A stretch of 64,000 nucleotides of DNA from DRKI01 sp011051875 (lineage in GTDB: Bacteria; Desulfobacterota; Desulfobulbia; Desulfobulbales; Desulfobulbaceae), in assembly GCA_026990385.1 (NCBI GenBank), contig JALXDL010000031.1, positions 12,460 through 76,459 of the forward strand. Reading direction: 5' to 3'. Both the position numbers and the translations under genes were made by a program. Shown here piece after piece: positions 57,272 to 64,000 of this stretch (position 1 is its first letter; the number at the start of each line of letters is the position of its first letter). The notes below the pieces were generated by a model. That model had not been told where the DNA came from. It was given only the letters and a program-made list of their open reading frames with translations, and searched no databases.

Positions 57272-58711
57272 ATGACGGAAAAGGAAAAAAAAGACATTGA
57301 CATCGAATTAACAGAGACCGAAGAGGCCTGGGACGAGGAGGCCGATGATCTGCGGCTCAAGTCCGTGGGCTGGAAAGAGCTCTATCTCAAGGAGGACTGG
57401 TGGGCCATCTGGCTTGCCCTGGGACTCATCGTCGTCGCCTACGGGTTTTTTGTTTCCGGCGGATCCATCAAGTGGATCGCCGTGCACCCGGCCCGCTGGA
57501 GCACCCTCACCCAGCTGTTTACCGATTTCAGCAATCATATCGTGCAGTACGTGGCCCAGTTCATCATGTGGCTCGTGGTCTTTACCCTCAGCCTCAAGGT
57601 GATGGGGATCAAACCCGGTGAGTTCATTCCCTCGTTCATCTTTGTCTATGTCTGTTCCATAGTCATCTTCATGGTCGGTGCCTGGGAGCACGCGCACCAC
57701 TACAACCTGGAGCCGCCCCTGCTGGCCCTGGCCCTGGGCATGGTGATCGCCAACTTCATCGGCCTGCCCCGCTGGATGGATGCCGGCTTCCGGGTCGAAT
57801 ACTACATCAAGGTGGGCATCATCCTCCTTGGTGCCACCCTGCCGCTCACCCTGATCGTCTGGGCCGGCCCGGTGGCCATCGGCCAGGCCTCCATCGTGGC
57901 GGTCACGACCTTCCTGGTCATCTTTTTCGTCGGCCGCAGGCTGGGGCTTGACCGGAGACTTTGCGCCACCCTGGGCGCGGGCGGTGCGGTCTGCGGGGTC
58001 TCCGGCTCCATCGCCATTGCCGGCGCTGTGGGCGCCAAGAAGGAACACGCCCCCATCGCCATCACCATGGTCATCCTCTGGGCCATTATCATGATCTTCT
58101 TCCTGCCCCTGGTTTCACGGCTCCTGCAGCTCCACACCGGTGTGGTCGGCGCCTGGGTCGGGACCTCCGAGTTCGCTGACGCAGCCGGATTCGCGGCCGC
58201 CCAGGCCTATGGCGACATGGCTGCCAATGTTCCCGGCATTCCCGGCAGTCCCGAGGACGCTGTCTGGGGGTTCACCCTGATGAAGGTGGTGGGCCGTGAC
58301 ATCTGGATCGGCATCTGGGCCTTTGTCATGGCTATCATCTCCACCACCTTCTGGGATCGCAAGAGCGGCACCAAGCCCAACCCGGCCGAGATCTGGTGGC
58401 GTTTCCCCAAGTTCGTGCTCGGGTTTTTCGTGGCCTCCATCATCATGACCCTGATCTCCAGCCAGTACTCGCTCCAGGAGTACAACGAGGTCCTCAAGCC
58501 CATGCTGGTGGCGCCCATCAAGTCCCTGAGAACGTGGGCCTTCATTTTCTGCTTCTTCAGCATCGGCCTCACCACCCGTTTCCGGGAGCTGGCCTCGGCA
58601 GGAACCAAGCCGTTCTGGGCATTCACCAGTGGTGTTGTCGCCAATGTCGCCCTGGGTTTTGTCCTCTCGTCCATCGTCTTTGCCCACTACTGGCAGAACC
58701 TGTCCCACTGA
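57272..58711 (+). CDS. YeiH-family putative sulfate exporter/transporter (UPF0324)
   Basis: This protein of 479 residues has a highly charged acidic cytoplasmic N-terminus (about 45 residues) and about eleven membrane segments. Family hallmarks are LALALGMVIANFIGLP, YYIKVGIILLGATLPL, CATLGAGGAVCGVSGSIAIAGAVGAKK and FFSIGLTTRFREL. Members of this family are annotated as putative sulfate exporters from the YeiH/TauZ name group, but few are tested. The acidic tail is longer than in many relatives. AAGGAGGAG precedes ATG 57272. The sigma-54 promoter region upstream and the NtrC-type pair downstream suggest regulated expression. Confidence 0.85.
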   Translation: MTEKEKKDIDIELTETEEAWDEEADDLRLKSVGWKELYLKEDWWAIWLALGLIVVAYGFFVSGGSIKWIAVHPARWSTLTQLFTDFSNHIVQYVAQFIMWLVVFTLSLKVMGIKPGEFIPSFIFVYVCSIVIFMVGAWEHAHHYNLEPPLLALALGMVIANFIGLPRWMDAGFRVEYYIKVGIILLGATLPLTLIVWAGPVAIGQASIVAVTTFLVIFFVGRRLGLDRRLCATLGAGGAVCGVSGSIAIAGAVGAKKEHAPIAITMVILWAIIMIFFLPLVSRLLQLHTGVVGAWVGTSEFADAAGFAAAQAYGDMAANVPGIPGSPEDAVWGFTLMKVVGRDIWIGIWAFVMAIISTTFWDRKSGTKPNPAEIWWRFPKFVLGFFVASIIMTLISSQYSLQEYNEVLKPMLVAPIKSLRTWAFIFCFFSIGLTTRFRELASAGTKPFWAFTSGVVANVALGFVLSSIVFAHYWQNLSH

Positions 58712-58749
58712 TCCGGGACCGGGTTCAGGAGCGGACCGGGTGTGATACG

Positions 58750-58771
58750 GCCCCGGCTGCCTGGCCGGGGC
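58750..58771 (+). repeat. Perfect 8-bp hairpin after the YeiH-family gene
   Basis: GCCCCGGC (58750-58757) and GCCGGGGC (58764-58771) pair with a 6-nt loop. No T tract follows. It is the first of two strong hairpins in the 140-bp gap before the small cysteine-rich gene. Confidence 0.7.
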
Positions 58772-58795
58772 GGAACCGGCGGATTGCAACTGCCA

Positions 58796-58824
58796 CGGCC
58801 GGAGCGAATGCCAAGCTCCGGCCG
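58796..58824 (+). terminator. Strong 10-bp hairpin, possible terminator or attenuator
   Basis: CGGCCGGAGC (58796-58805) and GCTCCGGCCG (58815-58824) pair around a 9-nt loop. CGGCCTTTCCT follows, a weak T run. It lies between the YeiH-family gene and the small four-cysteine gene, so it may reduce read-through or stabilise the upstream mRNA. Confidence 0.5.
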
Positions 58825-58851
58825 CGGCCTTTCCTGACAGAGGAGGATGGC

Positions 58852-59076
58852 ATGCGAGTGGCACGAGAGAAGAAGATCTGTCTCAACTGTCTGTTTTTCA
58901 GAAATGACCCGGCATTCCTTGAATCCGAGTTCAAGGGCTGGATAACCCTGGGCTCGGCCTATGGTTCGGTGCGCAAGGATGACGGCATCTGCTCCCGGCA
59001 CGAGGAATACCTTTCAGCCTACGACTGGTGCAACCAGTTCAGGCCGGGACCGCGCCTGGATCCCGGCGCTTCCTGA
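58852..59076 (+). CDS. Small four-cysteine protein of unknown function
   Basis: This 74-residue protein has a basic start (MRVAREKKICLNCLFF) and then single cysteines in GICSRHEE and YDWCNQF. The pattern C-x2-C ... C ... C suggests a zinc or iron-sulfur binding small domain. I do not recognise the family. GAGGAGG lies just before ATG 58852, a strong ribosome-binding site, which supports that it is a real gene. It follows the YeiH-family gene after two hairpins and is convergent with the NtrC-type regulator 21 nt away, so it may belong to the same regulated unit. Confidence 0.7.
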   Translation: MRVAREKKICLNCLFFRNDPAFLESEFKGWITLGSAYGSVRKDDGICSRHEEYLSAYDWCNQFRPGPRLDPGAS

Positions 59077-59097
59077 GCCCGGGGAACTCCCGGTGCG

Positions 59098-60507
59098 TCA
59101 TTCTCCCTTTCGTCTGCCGCGGAACCGGTCCGCCGAGATATCATAACGCTTCAGGAGCTGCTGCATGGACTGGCGCTCGATGCCGGCCTGTTTGGCCGCC
59201 CGGGAGACATTGCCCCCGGTTTGCTCCAGGAGGCGGGTCATGTAGTGGACCGTGAATTTTTTCAGGATCGCCCGCTTGGCCTCAGGGTAGGTACGTTCAC
59301 AGAGGTCGGCTTCGTGCCCGTCGGGCCGGGGCAGGGCCGAGAGTTCGCAGTCAAAGTCCTGCGGTCTGAGCTGTTCATCCTTGGCAAAGATGAGGGCCCG
59401 CTTGATGGCGTTCTGCAGCTCCCGGACATTGCCGCTCCACCTGCGCGCCACGAGGTAACGCAGGGCCTGGTCGGACATTTTTTTGTTCGTCCCCAGTTCC
59501 CGGTTGTAGCGGGCAAGGAGATGGCTGGCTATGAGCGGGATGTCCTCGGGGATATCCCGCAGCGGCGGCGTCTGGATGGCCACGCAGGCAAGCCGGTGGT
59601 ACAGGTCCTCCCGGAAGCCGCCGTCCCTGATCTTTACCTGCAGGTTCTGGTTGGTGGAGGCCAGGATCCGGACGTCGACGGCCCGGGTGCGGTCGTCACC
59701 CAGGGGGCGGAGTTCCTTGTCTTGCAGGACCCGCAGAAGTTTGGTCTGCAGGGTGAGGGGCATGTCGCCGATCTCGTCGAGCACGATACTGCCGCCGTCG
59801 GCCGCGACAAAGAGCCCTGCCCGGTCGGAGCGGGCGCCGGTGAAGGCGCCCTTGCGGTGCCCGAAGAGCTCGCTCTCCAGGATCTCCTCCGGAATGGCCG
59901 CGCAGTTGACCGTGACCAGGGGACCGTCGGCCCGGTCGCTGAGATCATGGATCATTCTCGCCACCAGCTCCTTGCCGGTTCCGGTCTCGCCGGTGATGAG
60001 CACGGTGATATCGGTTTTCGCCACCAGGTTGATGGTTTCCACCAGCCTGGTCATGACCGGAGACTGGCCGATGAGCCGGTCGTTGACCTCCCGTTCCCGC
60101 ACCCGCCTGGTCAGGTTGCGGGTCCGCCGCTTGAGGGCCTCGTGCTCCAGCGCCTTTCTCAGGGTGTGCAGGAGGCGTTCCTCGTCAAAGGGCTTGGTGA
60201 TGAAGTCGTAGGCGCCCAGCTTGAGTGATTCCACCGCCTTCTCGATGCTTCCGTAGGCCGTCATCATGATGACGATGGCGTCCCGGTTCCCGGCCTTGAT
60301 CCGCTGCAGCAGTTCCAGCCCGTCCATGCCCGGCATGCGGATGTCGGTCACCACCACGTCGCAGCCATGGCGCTGCAGCAGTTCCAGGGCCCGGGCTCCG
60401 TTGTCGGCGCGCTGGATATCCACCTCCAGCTCCGACCGGAAGAGCCGTGTCAGGAATTCCAGCATGTCGGGCTTGTCGTCGACGATCAGTACCGATTGCC
60501 TGTTCAT
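59098..60507 (-). CDS. NtrC-family sigma-54-dependent response regulator
   Basis: This 469-residue protein has a receiver domain (about 1-120) with Asp55 in VVTDIRMPG as phosphoacceptor. The AAA+ sigma-54 interaction domain has Walker A GETGTGKE, the GAFTGA loop in FGHRKGAFTGAR, and Walker B SIVLDEIGDMP. The C-terminal Fis-type HTH is TGGNVSRAAKQAGIERQSMQQLLKRY. The complete set shows a phosphorylation-activated enhancer-binding protein for RNA polymerase with sigma-54. Its ATG overlaps the stop of the sensor kinase gene by ATGA. The candidate enhancer and sigma-54 promoter at 56871-57009 are the nearest likely target. Confidence 0.95.
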   Translation of the reverse strand: MNRQSVLIVDDKPDMLEFLTRLFRSELEVDIQRADNGARALELLQRHGCDVVVTDIRMPGMDGLELLQRIKAGNRDAIVIMMTAYGSIEKAVESLKLGAYDFITKPFDEERLLHTLRKALEHEALKRRTRNLTRRVREREVNDRLIGQSPVMTRLVETINLVAKTDITVLITGETGTGKELVARMIHDLSDRADGPLVTVNCAAIPEEILESELFGHRKGAFTGARSDRAGLFVAADGGSIVLDEIGDMPLTLQTKLLRVLQDKELRPLGDDRTRAVDVRILASTNQNLQVKIRDGGFREDLYHRLACVAIQTPPLRDIPEDIPLIASHLLARYNRELGTNKKMSDQALRYLVARRWSGNVRELQNAIKRALIFAKDEQLRPQDFDCELSALPRPDGHEADLCERTYPEAKRAILKKFTVHYMTRLLEQTGGNVSRAAKQAGIERQSMQQLLKRYDISADRFRGRRKGE

Positions 60508-62456
60508 GACCTCTTCTCCTCCAGGGGAAGCCGGAACCAGAATGTCGTTCCCTTGCCGACTTCACTGGTGAACGATATCTCGCCGCCGTGCTCTTCCACA
60601 ATACCGTAACTCACCGAGGTCCCCAGTCCGGTGCCCTGGCCCGGCTCCTTGGTGGTGAAAAAGGGCTCAAAGACCTTGTGCCGGATGTTGCAGGGGATGC
60701 CGCAACCGGTATCGGTAAACGAGACCCGGACCATGTTGTCTGCAGTCTCGTGGCGGGTGGTGACCAGGATACTGCCCTTGCCGTCGATGGCCTGGGCCGC
60801 GTTGATCAGGAGGTTGAGGCAAACCTGCCTGATCCGGTCCACGGACATGGGCACCGGCGGAACATCGGGCGCAAAATCTGTCCTGATCTCGATCCCCTTG
60901 GCCGCGAATTCGCCGTCCACCACCTCGATGACCGACCGGATGGTCTCGGCAATGTCGGCCGGGACAAGGCGGCTGTCCGCCTGGCGGGAGAAGTTGAGCA
61001 GGTCCTCGACGATCTTCTTGCACATGGCGGCATTGTTGCGGATGACCTGTAGGTCCCTGCGTACCCGGTCATCATCGGTACCCTTGAGGAGCAGCCCGGT
61101 ATAGCCCATGACGATACTCAAGGGGTTGTTGATCTCGTGGGCCACGCCGGCGGCGAGCTGGCCGATGGAGGCAAGCTTCTCGGCCTGGCGGATCTGCTGC
61201 TCCATGCGTTTCCATTCGCCGATATCCTTGATGATGCACTCGTAGCGGCATCGCTGCCGGTGCTTGTCCTGCTGCCGGGTGGCGGTGATCAGGACATCGA
61301 TCTCGTCGCCGTCCCGTTTCCTGAACCTGGCCTCGAAGTCCTTGACAAAGCCGGCGGTCTCCATCTGTTCGAGAAAGGCGGTGCAATGCTCCTGCCGGAC
61401 AAAGAAGTCATGGATGGTGACACTGCGCATGAAGTCATCCCGGTTCTTGCAGCCGAAGAGCTCGATGCCGGCATTGTTGACATCCACCATCAGGCCGTCG
61501 CAGTCGGTGACGATGATGCCGTCCTTTGATCCCTCGAAGATCTGCCGGTACTTGGCCTCCGAGGCCCGCAGGGCATCCTGCGATTTCTTCAGGTGGCCGA
61601 TCATCCGGTTGAAGGATTCGCCCAGCTCCGCGATCTCGTCGCTGCCCTTGACATCCAGGCTCACGTCCAGCCCCTTTTCGCCGCTGACCACGGACTTGAA
61701 AAAGGCGCTGGCCCGCTTCAGCGGCCGGACCGCGACCACGTAGTGAAAATAGTTGAGCAGCAGCAGGACCACGGTCAGGATCACCAGGCCGAGGAGAAAG
61801 ATGCCGAAGGCGGCCTGGCGGATCTTGGAGAAGGTCGGATCCACGGGAACGGCGATGGACTCCAGGCCCACCACCTCGCCCACCTTCCAGTTGTGGCCGT
61901 GGTCGGCGCCGTAACGACTCAGGAGTGACGCGGGCGCCAGGGCGGGATCGCCATGGCAGAGGAGGCAGGAGGATTCCATGCGCACAGCCTTGAGGCGGAT
62001 GAAATATTGCCTGCCCTCCCTGGTCACGAGGCCCTTCCAGCTGGTGGCGCCGGCGGGGGCGTCGGCAAAGCGGCGGATAAAGGACTCCTCGAACCCGTCG
62101 GCCCGGTTGTTCGGATTCATGGGATTGAGCGCCACCCGGCGGTAGACATTGCTGGGAAAGCGTCTGATGAAGCGGGCCATGATTTTCTTGTTGACCACCG
62201 AGGTGGACATGGCCTCGCTGATAAACTCGTCCCTGGGCAGCAGGTGCAGCATTCTGGGACGGAGATCGTCGCGGACGAACTCCATGGTGGCATCGATGAA
62301 GCCCAGGGTGAATCCGGTCTTCTGGTAGATCTCGTCCAGGTAGAGATCCCGGACATAGGAGTAGAAGAAGATGGAGACGATGCAGTCCGTGGCAAACAGG
62401 ATCAGCCCCATGCCGAGCATGACCTTGGTGGTCAGTTTCAGTCCCCTGAATTTCAC
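60504..62456 (-). CDS. Sensor histidine kinase with periplasmic CxxCH (Tll0287-like/DUF3365) domain and PAS
   Basis: This protein of about 650 residues has an N-terminal helix (15-35) and a periplasmic domain of about 180 residues containing Cys164-L-L-Cys167-His168, a c-type heme-binding motif as in Tll0287/DUF3365 domains. A second helix (217-242), HAMP (about 243-295), PAS (about 296-415), HisKA with His440 in AAGVAHEINNP, and a HATPase domain (NLLINAAQAI, DTGCGI, GTGLGTSV) follow. It likely senses a redox-active ligand or gas and phosphorylates the coupled NtrC-type regulator. The GTG at 62456 is the best start, but its ribosome-binding site is weak; a GTG at 62522 is possible. Confidence 0.9.
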   Translation of the reverse strand: MKFRGLKLTTKVMLGMGLILFATDCIVSIFFYSYVRDLYLDEIYQKTGFTLGFIDATMEFVRDDLRPRMLHLLPRDEFISEAMSTSVVNKKIMARFIRRFPSNVYRRVALNPMNPNNRADGFEESFIRRFADAPAGATSWKGLVTREGRQYFIRLKAVRMESSCLLCHGDPALAPASLLSRYGADHGHNWKVGEVVGLESIAVPVDPTFSKIRQAAFGIFLLGLVILTVVLLLLNYFHYVVAVRPLKRASAFFKSVVSGEKGLDVSLDVKGSDEIAELGESFNRMIGHLKKSQDALRASEAKYRQIFEGSKDGIIVTDCDGLMVDVNNAGIELFGCKNRDDFMRSVTIHDFFVRQEHCTAFLEQMETAGFVKDFEARFRKRDGDEIDVLITATRQQDKHRQRCRYECIIKDIGEWKRMEQQIRQAEKLASIGQLAAGVAHEINNPLSIVMGYTGLLLKGTDDDRVRRDLQVIRNNAAMCKKIVEDLLNFSRQADSRLVPADIAETIRSVIEVVDGEFAAKGIEIRTDFAPDVPPVPMSVDRIRQVCLNLLINAAQAIDGKGSILVTTRHETADNMVRVSFTDTGCGIPCNIRHKVFEPFFTTKEPGQGTGLGTSVSYGIVEEHGGEISFTSEVGKGTTFWFRLPLEEKRS

Positions 62457-62863
62457 GTGCCCGGTCCCCGGTTGTCCATCCTCCAGTATGCCACACGGCA
62501 CCGCTGCCGGCCCGTGGTGCACGGGCCGGGCCGGATGTCCGGCAGCAGGGGCATGCTTCGTGCCCCATGGTGACGAGTCGGCCGATATCGGTCAAATGCC
62601 ATCCTTCAGGGTAGCACATGCCCCGCAGCCTGACAAGGGGTGCCTGCCGGGAGCCCCTGTCGGGCTGCCTGCCGGCGGCAAAACAATGGAACCATGGGCC
62701 GGATCCGATGCCTGGCCGCCGGTGTGAGGGCCGGTCCGGAACCGGTCGCAACGGATCCGAGAATTCCGGACCGGGGGTGGAAGAAAGAATTGACAATCTT
62801 CTTTCTCTTGGCTAGCGTCCTGTCACCCGTGAAAGACAACCCCCGAGAACTCTGGAGGATGCG
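62457..62863. other. Divergent intergenic region with hairpin and palindrome
   Basis: The region holds a hairpin GGGGCA-N7-TGCCCC at 62548-62566 and a perfect palindrome CCGATATCGG at 62582-62591. A TTGACC on the minus strand overlaps that palindrome. No protein-like frame or RNA gene was recognised in the rest, which is G/C-rich. Confidence 0.5.
62790..62818 (+). promoter_or_regulatory. Sigma-70-type promoter for the DUF47/PiT genes
   Basis: -35 TTGACA (62790-62795), 17-nt spacer, -10 TAGCGT (62813-62818). The -10 is weak, the -35 perfect. A GGAGG site (62854-62858) follows five bases before ATG 62864. Confidence 0.5.
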
Positions 62864-63541
62864 ATGAGAACGTTGATTGCTGATCTATTTGGTAAGTCGC
62901 CCTTTGGTCCCATCGTGGAACACAGCAAAAAGGTTCATGAGTGCGTGGAGCTGCTCTGGCCGCTCATGGAGGCCCTGGTGGCGGAAGAGTATGGCACGAT
63001 CCGCAAGCTGCATTCCAAGATGTCCCGTCTCGAACATGAAGCCGACCTGATCAAACACGAGATCCGCAGTTTCATCTCCAGGCGCTATTTCCTCCCCGTT
63101 GACCGTTCCGACCTGGTCAACTTCCTTGCCCGCCAGGAAAAGATCGCCGACCTTGCAGAAGACTTTGCCGTTGTCCTCACCCTCCGCGACACCCGTGTCC
63201 ATCCCTCCATCCATGATCTTTTTTTCAGTTATCTGAACCAGGTCTTCCAGGTCAGCGGCACCCTGCTCACCGCGGCGGTGGAATTCAAGAATCTTGCCGA
63301 AGCCGCTTTCGCCGGCGCCGAGGCGGAGTCGGTCCTCCATCTTATCGAGAACCTGGGCGAAGAGGAGTGGAAGACCGACAAGCTCTCACGGAAGCTGTCC
63401 CGCGCGGTCTATGCCCTGGAAGGAGAAGAGGATCTGCTCAATATCCTCTTTTACGAGAAGATGGTGATCATGCTCGGCTCCATCGCCAACCAGGCCGAGA
63501 ACGCCGGTGACTATCTCCGGGTCATGATAGAAAAACGATAA
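62864..63541 (+). CDS. DUF47/TIGR00153 PhoU-like protein
   Basis: This 225-residue, mostly helical protein begins MRTLIADLFGKSPFGPIVEHSKKVHECVELL. Further family features are HEADLIKHEIRSFISRRYFLPVDRSDLVNFLARQEKIADLAED (in outline) and a C-terminal AGDYLRVMIEKR. These belong to the DUF47 family, PhoU-like proteins encoded beside PiT phosphate transporters and thought to regulate them. The acidic ExxxD positions that would bind metal are present (HEAD, EKIAD). It lies 201 nt before the PiT gene, and both are probably expressed together. Confidence 0.93.
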   Translation: MRTLIADLFGKSPFGPIVEHSKKVHECVELLWPLMEALVAEEYGTIRKLHSKMSRLEHEADLIKHEIRSFISRRYFLPVDRSDLVNFLARQEKIADLAEDFAVVLTLRDTRVHPSIHDLFFSYLNQVFQVSGTLLTAAVEFKNLAEAAFAGAEAESVLHLIENLGEEEWKTDKLSRKLSRAVYALEGEEDLLNILFYEKMVIMLGSIANQAENAGDYLRVMIEKR

Positions 63542-63742
63542 CAGGCACCCCGTCTCTGCACGGTCGCCCGGGCCCGCGCATGGAGGGCCTGCAGCGAGCC
63601 GGCACGCCTGCACAGATACGGAACATGCGTGCCGATTTACGGTTTTGAGGACGTGAAAACAGCAAGTTGTTAATCCCGTGATCAGGTGCATGCGGCAGGG
63701 CTGCCGGCCCCGGACATTGCACAACTGCCAGAGAAGAAAGAA

Positions 63743-64000
63743 ATGGACTTCTATATCATCGGTCTGACGGCCCTCCTCGGTCTGTACATGGCATGGAACA
63801 TCGGTGCCAACGATGTGGCAAACTCCATGGCCGACGCAGTGGGATCCAAGGCGATATCCATCCGCAACGCGGTCATTGCCGCCGGCATCTGCGAGTTCGC
63901 CGGTGCGGTCCTGGTCGGCGCCCAGGTCACCAATACCGTCCGCAAGGGCATTGTCGACCCGTCGGTGCTGATGGCCATGCCCGGTATCACCGGCCAGGAC
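63743..64000 (+). CDS. PiT-family inorganic phosphate transporter, 3' partial
   Basis: The first 86 residues are in the window; the gene continues past its right edge. It starts MDFYIIGLTALLGLYMAWNIGANDVANSMADAVGSKAISIRNA (in outline). The GANDVANS sequence is the signature of PiT transporters, which import phosphate with protons or sodium. Two hydrophobic helices are visible. The DUF47 gene upstream supports the assignment. The 201-nt gap between them shows no clear terminator or small gene; some G/C-rich inverted segments occur near 63570-63610. Confidence 0.95.
   Translation, partial: MDFYIIGLTALLGLYMAWNIGANDVANSMADAVGSKAISIRNAVIAAGICEFAGAVLVGAQVTNTVRKGIVDPSVLMAMPGITGQD

Noticed and set aside
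62582..62591. Palindrome CCGATATCGG as a specific operator
   Set aside because: A single 10-bp palindrome in GC-rich DNA without repeats or a known regulator is too weak for a functional claim; it is recorded only as part of the intergenic region.
1..64000. tRNA genes, rRNA genes, CRISPR arrays, insertion sequences, phage genes
   Set aside because: I looked for cloverleaf T-arm sequence, regular spaced repeats, transposase motifs and flanking repeats by eye and found none; a covariance-model and repeat search would settle this.

Overview
The window is a high-GC (by eye over 60%), densely packed chromosomal segment of a Gram-negative bacterium. Several features suggest an anaerobic, sulfur- or metal-metabolising member of the Desulfobacterota, Desulfobulbales-like. 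These are a UGA-containing SelW-type selenoprotein, a YeiH-type transporter next to a sigma-54 two-component system, a sensor kinase with a CxxCH heme motif, HEAT/HD-GYP proteins and a CFI-box C-terminus. The taxonomic assignment is inference. I saw no tRNA, rRNA, CRISPR array, insertion sequence or phage gene.

Positions 1-43492 look like a cell-surface glycan or lipid-linked sugar region. On the plus strand at the left are a partial asparagine synthetase-type amidotransferase, an NAD-dependent sugar epimerase/reductase, a hexapeptide acyltransferase, two adjacent flippase-like LPG-synthase-TM proteins (the second fused to a beta-propeller) and a DPM1-like glycosyltransferase. A long minus-strand block (24441 back to 7519) follows. 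In transcription order it carries a secreted propeller-like protein, two paralogous SGNH hydrolases (one with a CFI-box tail), a multi-pass membrane protein, a HEAT protein and an HD-GYP protein that share an N-terminal domain, and a GT2 / LAB_N / DUF2079 trio. It ends with a hybrid histidine kinase coupled to a periplasmic binding protein, a small anchored protein and a GT-C-like membrane protein. From 24767 to 40365 the plus strand carries a GT-C protein with a discoidin-like tail, a UbiA/HAD pair resembling the decaprenyl-phosphate phosphoribosyltransferase/phosphatase couple, a propeller lipoprotein and two further large membrane proteins. An SGNH/MBOAT O-acetyltransferase pair, UDP-glucuronate decarboxylase and a GT2-GtrA fusion complete that run. 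Two minus-strand genes (a membrane protein and an orphan GspF) close the region. Together they could build polyprenyl-linked (possibly pentose) donors, flip them, transfer the sugars outside the membrane and O-acetylate the product.

Positions 43493-56822 are mostly housekeeping. They hold a SelW-like selenoprotein whose UGA (43865-43867) would be misread as a stop, a DtxR-type regulator with a cysteine-rich tail and a strong sigma-70-type promoter, recN, a tRNA-thiolation-like PP-loop protein, and a thioredoxin-like/MscS pair. After these come a CCA-adding-type enzyme, rlmE, yebC, ruvC-ruvA-ruvB, panB, a methyltransferase and a CYTH triphosphatase-like protein.

Positions 56823-62863 appear to be a self-contained regulated unit. 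The upstream region contains a palindromic candidate enhancer, a consensus IHF site and a good -24/-12 sigma-54 promoter, in the classical order. Next come a YeiH-family transporter, two strong hairpins and a four-cysteine small protein. Convergent to these is an NtrC-type activator translationally coupled to a sensor kinase with a periplasmic CxxCH domain. The window ends with a PhoU-like DUF47 protein and the start of a PiT phosphate transporter. Start codons were chosen by inspecting ribosome-binding sites and protein N-termini; uncertain ones are flagged.
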